Positions 54,360 through 64,000 of a stretch of DNA of 64,000 nt are shown piece by piece. The stretch's first letter is position 1, and each line of letters begins with the position of its first letter. The stretch is taken from the NCBI RefSeq assembly GCF_023898315.1, contig NC_064622.1:75712387-75776386 (forward strand), in the 5' to 3' direction. The translations under genes and the position numbers were made by a program. This stretch comes from Schistocerca nitens (Eukaryota; Arthropoda; Insecta; Orthoptera; Acrididae). The notes under the pieces are model-generated. The model worked only from the letters and a program-made list of their open reading frames with translations, did no database searches and was not told the origin of the DNA.

Positions 54360-55150
54360 TAACAGAAATTTAAAGGTTGACGCCTCAGCTAAATACCTAG
54401 CATTTGTCGTTACTAACAACTTAACTGGCGGCATCACACAGAAAATTTTTTCGACAAGGGGAACCAAAGGCAGCGTTTTATTGGAAGAAACACAAAATGA
54501 AATGAAATGATCGTATGGCATTGTTGGCCGGGAGGCCCCATGCTGGGAAGTTCGGCCGCCGTATTGCAAGTCCTTTTTAGTTGACGCCACTTCGGCGACT
54601 TGCGAGTCAATGATGATGAAATGATGATGAACACACAACACCCAGTCATCACGAGGCAGAGAAAAATCCCTGACCCCGCCGGGAATCGAACCCGGGACCC
54701 CGCGCGCGGGAAGCGAGAACGCTACCGCAAGACCACGATCTGCGGACGAAACACATATTAGATGTAACAAATTTACTAATGAATTTCTCCTGTCCGGCCT
54801 CTTCTGGACTAGTGCTGCGCGAGATAGGGTCCACAGCAGATACGACTCATGGAAGATATGGAGAAAAATTCAAAACAGAGAAGGCCATTTAGTATCATCA
54901 TAAATAGGAATAGAGAGTGTCACGGAGGTGGCAGTGGGTTGAAGTGAAAATCATTAAAATCTAGACGTTTTACTTTGCAGTGAGACTTTTTCACGAAATT
55001 TCAATCATACACTTTCTCCTCTGAACAACAAATTGTTTTGTTGACTCCTACCTATATAGGAGAAATGACAATTTAGAAAATAAGACACATCAGAGTTCAT
55101 ACGGAAAGACTGAGGTGTTTACTTTTCCCATGTGCTACACGTTCGTGTAT
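54360..55150 (+). pseudogene. CR1-like LINE C-terminal fragment with nested SINE
   Basis: The sequence parallels the fragment at 38789-39425: tcagctaaatacctag, ttactaacaactta, gcagcgttttattgg, then after the SINE acgaaatttcaatca, tttctcctc, ttgttttgttgactcctacc and tacggaaagactgaggtgtt. It is heavily decayed. The SINE at 54495-54747 splits it. Confidence 0.7.
54487..54755 (-). mobile_element. SINE, family 2, nested in the CR1 fragment
   Basis: Minus-strand copy (54495-54747): head gtccgcagatcgtggtcttg, B box gggttcgattccc, body ctgcctcgtgatgactgggt and 3' part ggcggccgaacttcccagca. Short direct repeats gaaacaca at 54487-54494 and 54748-54755. Confidence 0.85.
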
Positions 55151-55156
55151 ATATAA

Positions 55157-55594
55157 AACAGAATGGAAAAGAAAATTGAGGATGTGTTAGATGATGATCA
55201 ATTTGGCTTTAGGAAAGGTAAAGGCACCAGAGAGGCAAGCTGATGACAAGAATTATACAAAAATTACTGGGGAAGAAAATTGAGTATGTGCTAGATGACG
55301 TTCAGTTTGGCTTTAGCAAAGGTAAAGGTACCAGAGAGGCAGTTCTGACGTTGCGTTTTATAAAGCAGGAATAAAGAAAAATAAAGACACGTTCATAGGA
55401 CTTGACGACCTGGAAAAACAATATAAAATGGTGCAAGATATTCGAAATTCTGAGAAAAATAGGAGTAAGCTATACTGGAAGACGGGTGATGATATACAAT
55501 ATCTACAAAAACCAACAGGGAAGAATAAGAGAGGAAGACCAAGAACGAATTGCTCTGATTAAAAAAGGTCTAAGGCAGTGATGTAGTCTTTCGC
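55157..55594 (+). pseudogene. RTE copy D, upstream piece, with internal duplication
   Basis: Matches the reverse-transcriptase region around DQFGFRKSKGTREAI through motif A to motif B. The block ggaaaagaaaattgag...tttggctttag occurs twice (from 55163 and from about 55262), a tandem duplication of about 100 bp. Motif A is damaged (the FADLEKAFDNIKW region reads as LDDLEKQYKMV). The piece stops at ttcgc (55594), where the CR1 element begins. Confidence 0.82.
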
Positions 55595-55926
55595 GACTTC
55601 TTGTGACAGCCAGAGCGAGAGCACCAGCAGCAGCGAGTACTGTTTGTATAAAGCGTTTATTTTGCATTTTGTTTACGACCTTCCACTAAGGAAGGGATTC
55701 TATTTGTGTTTATCTGCTCTGCATAGAAACTAACAGTTCTTGATCGTTAGGAGAGAAATTTATTTTGTACTTATTTGCTGCGCTTAGCTTTTAAATAGTT
55801 TTTCTGGGAAAACCTAGCGTAGTTTTCGCGTCTCGTATTTCAGTGAGTGTTTCTTGATTATCAGAGTAGCTCATCAGAAGATTATCTTGGGAATTTGTCA
55901 CCGTATAGAGTAGGGTAAACATAGTC

Positions 55927-56919
55927 ATGTGTAGGGACTGTGGTTGTTGTGAGCGGACGCAAGGAGAATTGGCCACTCTTCGGGGGCAGGTGGAGGCTTT
56001 GTCTGTTAGGCTCATCGAGCTCGAGGCGCAGGCGTCGGCTCGTAGTGGCGTTGGGGCAACTGTGGTGAGACCTATGCCTACTTCGGTGGCCTTGGAATCA
56101 CATGGAACCCCTGATGTCGCTGCGTCTTCCGGCAGTGAGCATCTTACCGGTCAGCCATCACTCCAGGGTGAATGGCGGACAGTGGTGGGCTCGCGCGTGC
56201 CTGGCCGAAAGGCGAAGGTGGGATCTGGCCGCGTGGCAGCTGCCTTACCCCTTTCCAACAGGTACGGGGTGCTTCCTAGTGGTGATGACATCGTTTCCGA
56301 GCCACCACAGGATGCCTCGCCTGTTGGGCCAGTGGCCGATTCTCCGGCAAGGTCCCGACAGTCACAGAGGGCGGGCCTATTAGTTATAGGGAGCTCCAAC
56401 GTTAGGCGGGTTATGGAGCCCCTCAGGAAAATAGCGGGTAGGTCGGGGAAGAATGCCAGTGTGCACTCGGTGTGCTTGCCGGGGGGTCTCGTCCGTAATG
56501 TGGAGGAGGCCCTTCCGGCAGCTATTGAACGCACTGGGTGTGACCGGCTGCAGATAGTAGCACATGTCGCAACGAATGACGCCTGCCGCTTGGGTTCTGA
56601 GGCCATCCTTGGTTCCTTCCGGCGGCTGGCTGATTTGGTGAAGACAACCACCATTGCACGCGGAGTGCAAGCTGAGCTTAATATCTGCAGCATAGTGCCC
56701 AGAGTCGATCGCGGTCCTCTGGTTTGGAGCCGTGTGGAGGGTCTAAACCAGAGGCTCAGACGACTCTGCGACTATAATGGTTGCAAATTCATCGACCTCC
56801 GTTATTGGGTGGAGAACTGTAGGGCCCCCCTAGACAGGTCAGGCGTGCACTACACACCGGAAGCAGCTACTAGGGTAGCAGAGTACGTGTGGCGTGCACA
56901 CGGGGGTTTTTTAGGTTAG
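55927..56919 (+). CDS. CR1 ORF1 protein with SGNH-esterase-like domain
   Basis: A 330-codon ORF from ATG 55927 to TAG 56917-56919 with no damage. The N-terminus has a Cys cluster (MCRDCGCCERTQ) and a short heptad-like stretch (LATLRGQVEALSVRLIELEA). Residues 150-330 carry SGNH/GDSL-esterase blocks: block I LVIGSSNVRRV (Ser in GSSN), block III HVATNDA (Asn) and block V LDRSGVHYTPEAA (Asp and His). ORF1 proteins of CR1-clade LINEs are known to carry such an esterase domain next to nucleic-acid-binding sequence. The product probably coats the element RNA; the esterase role is not established. The minus-strand frame of 180 codons here is a shadow. Confidence 0.88.
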   Translation: MCRDCGCCERTQGELATLRGQVEALSVRLIELEAQASARSGVGATVVRPMPTSVALESHGTPDVAASSGSEHLTGQPSLQGEWRTVVGSRVPGRKAKVGSGRVAAALPLSNRYGVLPSGDDIVSEPPQDASPVGPVADSPARSRQSQRAGLLVIGSSNVRRVMEPLRKIAGRSGKNASVHSVCLPGGLVRNVEEALPAAIERTGCDRLQIVAHVATNDACRLGSEAILGSFRRLADLVKTTTIARGVQAELNICSIVPRVDRGPLVWSRVEGLNQRLRRLCDYNGCKFIDLRYWVENCRAPLDRSGVHYTPEAATRVAEYVWRAHGGFLG

Positions 56920-56929
56920 AGGGACCCCC

Positions 56930-59748
56930 CCTTGGGCGAAACGATAAAATACCTGACGGCTTACCAGAGAGAACATCATCATCGTTGATAAAGAACGTCC
57001 GTCCTCAGAGACCAAAAACAGGAAAAGTTAACGTAATATTCGTAAACTGCAGGAGTATCCAGGGCAAGGTTCCTGAATTAGTATCGCTTATTGAAGGAAA
57101 TAGTGCGCATATAGTATTAGGAACGGAAAGTTGGTTAAAACCGGAAGTGAACAGTAACGAAATCCTAGACACAGAATGGAATATATACCGCAAGGATAGG
57201 ATAAACGCCAATGGTGGAGGAGTATTTATAGCAGTAAAGAATTCAATAATATCCAGTGAAGTTATTAGCGAATGCGAATGTGAAATAATCTGGGTTAAGT
57301 ATCAAAGGTGGGTCAGATATGATAGTCGGATGCTTCTATAGACCACCTGCATCAGCAACCGTAGTAGTTGAGCGCCTCAGAGAGAACCTGCAGAACGTCG
57401 TGAAGAAGTTTCGTGATCATACTATTGTAATAGGGGGAGACTTCAATCTACCAGGTATAGAATGGGATAGTCACACAATCAGAACTGGAGCCAGGGACAG
57501 AGACTCTTGTGACATTATCCTGACTGCCTTGTCCGAGAATTACTTCGAGCAGATAGTTAGAGAACCAACTCGTGAAGCTAACGTTTTAGACCTCATAGCA
57601 ACAAATAGACCGGAACTTTTCGACTCCGTGAATGTAGAAGAGGGTATCAGTGATCATAAGTCAGTGGTTGCATCAATGACTACAAGTGTAATAAGAAATG
57701 CCAAGAAAGGAAGGAAAATATATTTGCTTAACAAGAGTGATAGGGCACAAATCGCAGAATATCTGAGTGACCACCATCAAACGTTCATTTCTGAGGAAGA
57801 GGATGTGGAACAAAAATGGAAAAAATTCAGAAACATCGTCCAGTACGCCTTAGATAAGTTCGTACCGACTAAGGTCCAAAGCGAGGGGAAAGATCCACCG
57901 TGGTATAACAATCATGTACGAAAGGTACTACGGAAACAAAGAAAGCTTCATCATAGGTTTAAGAGTAGTCGAATCATAGCTGATAAGGAAAAGCTGAACG
58001 AAGCGAAAAAGAGCGTAAAGAGAGCAATGAGAGAAGCATTCAACGAATTCGAACATAAAACATTGGCAAACAATCTAAAGAAGAACCCTAAAAAGTTTTG
58101 GTCATATGTAAAATCGGTAAGCGGATCTAAATCCCCTATTCAGTCACTCGTTGACCACGATGGCACCGAAACAGAGGACGACCGAAGAAAGGCAGAAATA
58201 CTGAATTCAGTGTTCCGAAACTGTTTCACTGCGGAAAATCGTAACACGGTCCCTGACTTCAGCCGTCGCACGGACGCCAAAATGGAAAATATTGAAATAA
58301 ACGATATTGGAATTGAAAAACAACTGCTATCACTTAGTAGCGGAAAAGCATCCGGACCAGACGAGATACCCGTAAGATTCTACAGTGATTATGCTAAAGA
58401 ACTTGCCCCCTTTCTATCAGCAATTTATCGTAGATCTCTGGAAGAACGTAAAGTACCTAGCGACTGGAAGAAAGCGCAGGTCGTTCCCATTTTCAAGAAG
58501 GGTCATAAATCAGATGCGAATAATTATAGGCCTATTTCGCTTACGTCAATCTGTTGTAGAATAATGGAACATGTTTTATGTTCTCGTATTATGACGTTCT
58601 TAGCTAATACAAATCTCCTTCATCATAACCAACATGGATTCCGCAAACAGAGATCATGTGAAACTCAGCTCGCTCTATTTGTCCAAGAAATTCACAGTGC
58701 CGTAGACACTGGCGAGCAGATTGATGCCGTATTCCTGGACTTCAGGAAGGCATTTGATACGGTTCCGCACTTACGTTTAGTGAAAAAAATACGAGCTTAC
58801 GGAATATCGGACCAGGTTTGTGATTGGATTCAGGATTTCCTAGAAGAAAGAACACAACATGTCATTCTTAACGGTTCAAAATCTGCAGATGTAGAGGTAA
58901 TTTCGGGAGTACCGCAAGGAAGCGTGATAGGACCTTTATTGTTTACAATATACATAAATGACTTAGTTGACAACATCGGTAGCTCCGTGAGGCTATTTGC
59001 AGATGACACGGTTGTCTACAAGAAAGTAGCAACATCAGAAGACTCGTACGTACTCCAGGAAGACCTGCAGAGGATTAATGAATGGTGCGACAGCTGGCAG
59101 CTTTCCCTAAACGTAGATAAATGTAATATAATGCGCATACATAGGGGCAGAAATCCATTCCAGTACGATTATGCCATAGGTGGTAAATCATTGGAAGCGG
59201 TAACGACCGTAAAATACTTAGGAGTTACTATCCGGAGCGATCTGAAGTGGAATGATCACATAAAACAAATAGTGGGAAAAGCAGGCGCCAGGTTGAGATT
59301 CATAGGAAGAATTCTAAGAAAATGTGACTCATCGACGAAAGAAGTAGCTTACAAAACGCTTGTTCGTCCGATTCTTGAGTATTGCTCATCAGTATGGGAC
59401 CCTTACCAGGTTGGATTAATAGAAGAGATAGACATGATCCAGCGAAAAGCAGCGCGATTCGTCATGGGGACATTTAGTCAGCGCGAGAGCGTTACGGAGA
59501 TGCTGAACAAGCTCCAGTGCCGGACACTTCAAGAAAGGCGTTACGCAATACGGAGAGGTTTATTATCGAAATTACGAGAGAGCACATTCCGGGAAGAGAT
59601 GGGCAACATATTACTACCGCCCACATATATCTCGCGTAATGATCACAACGAAAAGATCCGAGAAATTAGAGCAAATACGGAGACTTACAAGCAGTCGTTC
59701 TTCCCACGCACAATTCGTGAATGGAACAGGGAAGGGGGGATCAGATAG
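56930..59748 (+). pseudogene. CR1 ORF2: AP endonuclease and reverse transcriptase, one frameshift
   Basis: The frame downstream of ORF1 has no ATG before the endonuclease starts (VNVIFVNCRSIQGKVPEL), so translation may rely on reinitiation or coupling to ORF1. A one-base shift at about 57303-57309 separates it from the main frame, which runs 57319-59748. Endonuclease motifs: GTESWLKP (catalytic Glu), CFYRPPAS, IGGDFNLP and GISDHKSV. Reverse-transcriptase motifs: NNYRPISLTSICCRI, HGFRKQRSCETQLA, motif A AVFLDFRKAFDTVPH, motif B SGVPQGSVIGPLLFTIYIND and motif C FADDTVVYKK. The C-terminus ends FFPRTIREWNREGGIR. All catalytic residues are present. Confidence 0.92.
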
Positions 59749-59827
59749 TGGTACAATAAGTACCCTCCGCCACACACCGTAAGGTGGCTCGCGGAGTATA
59801 GATGTAGATGTAGATGTAGATGTAATA

Positions 59828-60652
59828 TTCAATTTATACATCAAAGAAGACATTACTGAAATAAACGAAAGGTTTAAAAGTAGAATTAAAATTCAAGGTG
59901 AAAGATGTCAATGATAAGATCCTCTGATGACACTGCTATCCTCAGGGAAAGTGAGAAGAATCACGGGATATGTTGAATGGAATGAACAGTCTGATGAGAG
60001 CAGGTTTTGGATTGAAAGTAAATAAAGACGATAGCAACGAGAAGTAGCAGAAATGTGAACAGTAAGAAACTCAACATCAGGATTGCTGGTCACGAAGTAG
60101 ATGAATTTAGGGAATTCTGCTATCTAGGCAGCAAAATAAGTTAATACAGACGGAGCAAGGAAGGTATAAAAAGCAGACTAACACATCAAAAAGGGCATTC
60201 TTGGCCTTGAAAAATCTACTAGCATCAAAAATAGGCCTTAATATGAGGAAGAAATTTCTAAATACGTGGATTAGGAGCACGGCATTGTACGGTAGTGAAG
60301 CAAAGAGTATGGGAATACCGGTATGGAAGAGAATCGAAGCATTTGAGATGTGGTGCTACGGAAGAATATTGAAAATTACGTTCACTGGAAGTTAAGGAAT
60401 GAGTAAGTTCTCCACTTAATCGGCGAGGAATGGAGTATGTGGGAGGAGAAGGGACAGGATGGTAGGACATGTGTTAAGATAAGAGAGACTAACTTCCATG
60501 GTACCAGAGGGAGCTGCAGAGGGCAAAAACAGTAGAGGAAGACAGGGACTGGAACACATCCGGCAAATAACTGACGACATAGGTCGCAAGAAGAAGAGGT
60601 TGACACAGGAGAGGAATTCGTAGCGGGTCGCATCAAACCAGTCAGAACACTG
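59828..60652 (+). pseudogene. RTE copy D, downstream piece
   Basis: Resumes at ttcaatttatacatc (FNLYIEEA in copy B). Motif C reads SDDTAIL where copy B has ADDIAIL. Later blocks match copy B: gaattctgctatctaggcag, KKFLNTWIRSTALYGSEAKS, RIEAFEMWCYGRILKI and the 3' end gcatcaaaccagtcagaaca followed by an A run at about 60653. Multiple frameshifts. Confidence 0.85.
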
Positions 60653-60860
60653 AAAAAAAAGTAACCGTGACTGTGGCGGTAGTTCAGTAGTCTGAAAAAG
60701 TTACTATTAACTCTCTGGCAAACAAGTAAGTATGAAATCCGAGTAATCTTACAGATGTAGATGACTCTTCTGAAATGATATAAGTGACATTCTTCATTTC
60801 TGTTGTCATGGTGTCGGTAACTGCTGTTTAAATTGTTTGTTAACATTGACATTTAAATAG

Positions 60861-61135
60861 TTTAAAATGACCATAAACAGTCTCGACCGCAAGAAACTTC
60901 TTTTTTTCTTTTTGTTACCGTTTTGGTCTGTTTTACACCATCTTCAGACCTGATACCATGACGATAGGCTGTGGCGTTGGTAGTTAGCCTTAGTTGGGCT
61001 GTAACACCTGCTCCGTTCACCGCCACCGCCTGCCATCGTGGTATGAGGTCTGAAAATTGTGTAAAATAGGCCGAAAACGGTACCGTCAAAAACAAAAAGT
61101 TTCTTGCCGTCTAGGCGGTTTATGGTCATTTTAAA
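60861..61135. mobile_element. Foldback element with arms of about 105 bp
   Basis: tttaaaatgaccataaac, then gcaagaaact, taccgtttt and tcagacct at 60861-60965 recur inverted at 61030-61135 with scattered mismatches. The spacer is about 65 bp and there is no ORF of note. Confidence 0.82.
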
Positions 61136-62240
61136 GCATAGAAAAATCGCTGTTCTCCAAGAGAGATGTTGGCAATTAAATATGTTACTTTTCTGTCATG
61201 ACACACAATTCACATTATTCTGTTCAAACATCGTCACTGGTTTTGTCGACTGTTTCTTGCTTACAGTGGGTTATGTAAGAACTACCGTTTTACGAAAATT
61301 TCCTCGTTTAGTTTTGGTGCTAACTAAATACTGTGAACAATGAGGCTGGCAATGAAATCTATACACACACGTATCACAAAGCTGATGTACGTTTATATGT
61401 ACCGTACGTATGTATGTTCCACATCTCCTCCTAAACGACTGGACTGGTGTCAACCCAACTTAGTACACATTTCGCTCTCTGTCTTGACAGCGTCACTTTG
61501 GGGATGAGACGCACCTACCTACCAAAGGGGGAGGGGGGGTGAAAAAGCAGTGTAGCCACGATGCACGAATACCCTCAGTTTAGTCACCCACTATTTGAAA
61601 ATGAGAGCACCCAGAGACTTGCAGTAAATTTTACAATTTCACACCTTTAAGAAATTTTTTATCTCTGACGACCTCCACAAAAAGATGGAAGGAAAAATAA
61701 TTATCGCTTACGTCATTTTCACTGTTCAGGCAGTAAAACTGCCGCATGAAACACGACGTTTTAAATTCTTACGTCTTTACTACTTACTGTATTTAGGACA
61801 CATGTTGAACACAGCATTAACGCATACCACTGAATGTACCAGAAATGTACGATACACAGTTCAGATGCTACGACGTCATGAAGACTGAGATGCGTGATAA
61901 ATTGACACATGGAACGACACGTTTAAATTTAGTACTCCTTTCCTAATAGCACTATCCGCAACATATTTCGCAGACAGTATCAACATCTGCTTCTGGACGT
62001 ACCAACAAAAATATATCATTGTACCATACCCTGTTTACGAGATACCTCGTCAAATACTGCAGAGCGAAATTCGCTAGAGAGACAGGGGAAATACATGTAC
62101 AAATGAGTGTTAAATATTTGTAACATGTGGCAACTATATCTGGCATGTCCGAACGCTGGCAAAGCCACGGGTAAAAGGCTCATCCTAAACCCCTGGAACG
62201 ATTTCAATCAACCTTTTACGTTTATTTATTTATTTTTGAG
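61136..62240. other. No recognised gene
   Basis: The block at about 61410-61550 (catctcctcctaaacgact, then a poly-G-like run) resembles a dispersed repeat but could not be named. A tttattta tract at about 62221-62236 borders RTE copy C. Confidence 0.45.
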
Positions 62241-64000
62241 TCAGCAGTATTCTGACTGGTGAGATGCGGCCCTCCACGAATTTCTCTCCTGTGCCAATCT
62301 CTTCACCTCAGAGTAGCACTTGCAACCTACGTCCTCAGTTATTTGCTGACTGTATTCCAATATCTGTCTTCCTCTACAGTTTTTGCCCTCTACAGTTCCC
62401 TCTAGTACCTTGGAAGTCATTCCCTGATGTCTTACCAGGTGGCCTATCAACCGATCCCTTCACCTTGTCAGTGTTTTCCACGTATTCCTTTCCTCTCCGA
62501 TTCCGTGCAGAACCTCCTCATTCCTCACCTTATCAGTCCACCAAATTATCAACATTCATCCGTAGCACCACATCTCAAATGCCTCTATTCTCTTCTTCTC
62601 CAGTTTTCCCACAGTCCAGGTTCCAAAGCCATACAATTCTGTGCTCCAAAAGTATATTCTCAGAAATTTCTTCCTCAGATTAAGGCCAATATTTGATACT
62701 AGGAGACTTCTGTTTGCCAGGAATGCCCTTTTTACTGGTGATAATCTGCTTTTAATGTCCTCCTTGCTCCGTCAGTCATTGGTTATTTTGATGGCCAAGT
62801 AGTAGAACCTCGTGACCATCAATCCTGATATTTTCTCGCTGTTCTCATTTCTGCTACTTCTCATTACTTTCCCTTTTCTTCGATTCAGTCTCAGTCTCTG
62901 TACTCATTAGATTCTTCGTTCCATTCAACAGATCCTGTAATTCTTATTCCCTTTCAAATGGTCCAAATGGCTCTGAGCACTATGGGACTTAATATCTGAG
63001 GTCATCAGTCCTCTAGAACTTAGAACTACTTAAACCTAACTAACCTAAGGACATCGCACACACCCATGCCTGGGGCAGGATTCGAACCTGCGACCGTAGC
63101 AGTAGCGCGGTTCCAGACTGAAGCGCCTAGAACTGCTTGGCCACACTGGCCGGCCTTCTTTCCTTTCACTCAGGGTAGAAATGTCATCAGCGAATCGTAT
63201 CATTGATATCCTTTCACCTTGAATTCTAATCCCACTGCAGAGCCTTTCTTTTATTTTTTATCATTGCTTCTTCGATGTACAGACTGAAGAGTGCAGATGA
63301 AGGACTACATCCCGGTCTTACACGTTTTTTAATCCGAGCACTTCATTCTTGGTCACCCACACTTATTATTCCCTCTAGCCTCTTGTACACATTGTATATT
63401 AACCGTCTCTCCCTACAGCTTACCCCTGTTTTTATCAGAATTTCGAACATCTTCCACCATTTTACATAGTCGAACTCTTTTTCAGGTCGAAAATCCTATG
63501 AACGTGTCTTGATTTTTCTTTGATCTTGCTTAGATTATCAACAGCAACGTCAGAATTGCCCTTCTGGTGCCTTTACGTTTCCTAAAGCCAAAATGATCGT
63601 CATCTAACACATCCTCAATTTTTTTTTCCGTTCTTGTGTATAATATTCTTGTGAGCAACTTGGATGCATGAGCTGTTAAGCCAACTGTGCGATAATTCTC
63701 GCACTTGTCAGCTGTTGCGGTCGTCGGAATTCTGTACGTAATAGTCTTCCGAAAGTCAGTTGGTATATCGCCAGACTAATACATTCTACACACCAACTTG
63801 TATAGCCGTTTTGCTGCCACTTCCTCCAAACGATTTTAGAAATTATGATGGCATGATATGTATTCCTTTCTGCTTTACTCGATCGTAAGTTTCCCAACGC
63901 TCTTTTAAATTCTGATTCTAATACTCGAGCCCCTGTCTCTTCTATATCGACTCCTGTTTCTTCTACTATGACGTCATTAGACAAGTCTTGCCCCTTATAG
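62241..64000 (-). mobile_element. RTE-clade LINE copy C, runs off the window, with nested SINE
   Basis: The 3' end lies at about 62242 on the minus strand. Readable pieces include GRQILEYSQQITEDVGCKCY, RLAQERNSWRAASHQSEYC (C-terminus), MIGHLVRHQGMTSKVLEGTV, the GFRK/TREAI region and SNDVIVEETGVDIEETGARV at 63984 (connector). Many frameshifts. The upstream part lies beyond 64000. Confidence 0.87.
62944..63168 (-). mobile_element. SINE, family 1, nested in RTE copy C
   Basis: Minus-strand full-length copy (62957-63155). The 13-bp duplication has two mismatches: ttattccctttca (62944-62956) and ttctttcctttca (63156-63168). The same site in RTE copy B (near 7258) is uninterrupted. Confidence 0.9.

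Larger units (their letters stand above)
55595..59824 (+). mobile_element. Near full-length two-ORF CR1-clade LINE inserted in RTE copy D
   Basis: A 5' UTR (55595-55926) is followed by ORF1, ORF2 and a short 3' UTR ending in about four gatgta units (59799-59824). RTE homology stops at 55594 and resumes at 59828 with about 8 bp of target missing, so the insertion caused a small deletion, not a duplication. It is the youngest-looking LINE in the window. Confidence 0.93.

Noticed and set aside
56151..56693. 180-codon minus-strand ORF
   Set aside because: It lies antisense to CR1 ORF1, whose esterase motifs on the plus strand explain the conserved sequence.
1..64000. CRISPR arrays, bacterial operons or viral genomes
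   Set aside because: No regular spaced repeats, no bacterial gene organisation and no viral genes were seen. The direct repeats found are target duplications or tandem units.

Overview
The window looks like gene-poor genomic DNA from a large-genome insect, most likely an orthopteran such as a Schistocerca-type grasshopper. The grounds are the very high density of tRNA-derived SINEs of a few recurring families, RTE and CR1 LINEs, and many Tc1/mariner elements. The genus call rests on recognising the SINE and RTE families by eye, not on a database search. I see no intact host protein gene, true tRNA, rRNA or CRISPR array. Nearly all supported features are transposable elements in various states of decay.

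Layout. 1-4.6 kb: the 3' part of a solo-type LTR, two SINEs, and a long LTR/UTR-like stretch with three degenerate tandem units. 4.6-10.3 kb: two RTE-clade LINE copies joined tail to tail (A on +, B on -), each with a tRNA-Met-like module in its 5' UTR; B is split by a 483-bp LTR. 10.3-19.6 kb: two CpG-rich patches that could be host promoters, several SINEs of three families, a foldback element and a CR1 remnant holding two SINEs. 19.6-28.3 kb: a Tc1 element broken only by two nonsense codons, a foldback MITE, mariner remnants, and a 2.0-kb Tc1/mariner-superfamily element whose transposase is cut at codons 3-4 by a solo LTR, then a CR1 tail. 28.3-38.3 kb: a SINE with a 16-bp target duplication, an odd inverted-repeat element with a Cys/His-rich ORF and tRNA-like arms, Tc1 and mariner remnants, a complete but frameshifted Tc1 with a later SINE across its edge, and an old RTE copy with a nested SINE. 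38.3-55.1 kb: CR1 remnants, MITEs, a self-inverted mariner tail, a short Penelope-like insertion with inverted terminal repeats and a GIY-YIG-type C-terminal fragment, and a chimeric SINE. 55.1-64 kb: an old RTE copy interrupted by a nearly intact two-ORF CR1 LINE (ORF1 with an SGNH-esterase-like domain; ORF2 broken by one frameshift), a foldback element, and a further RTE copy with a nested SINE running off the end.

How they relate. The SINEs carry A- and B-box-like internal promoter motifs and A- or T-rich tails with 11-16 bp target duplications, as expected if LINE machinery mobilised them. The LTRs are solo copies with 5-bp duplications. The Tc1/mariner copies are flanked by TA. The nesting gives a relative order of insertion at several sites. 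The most unusual structures are the Penelope-like insertion, the 29.6-31.0 kb inverted-repeat element, the tRNA-Met-like RTE leader and the SINE made of two families joined at a CACAC.
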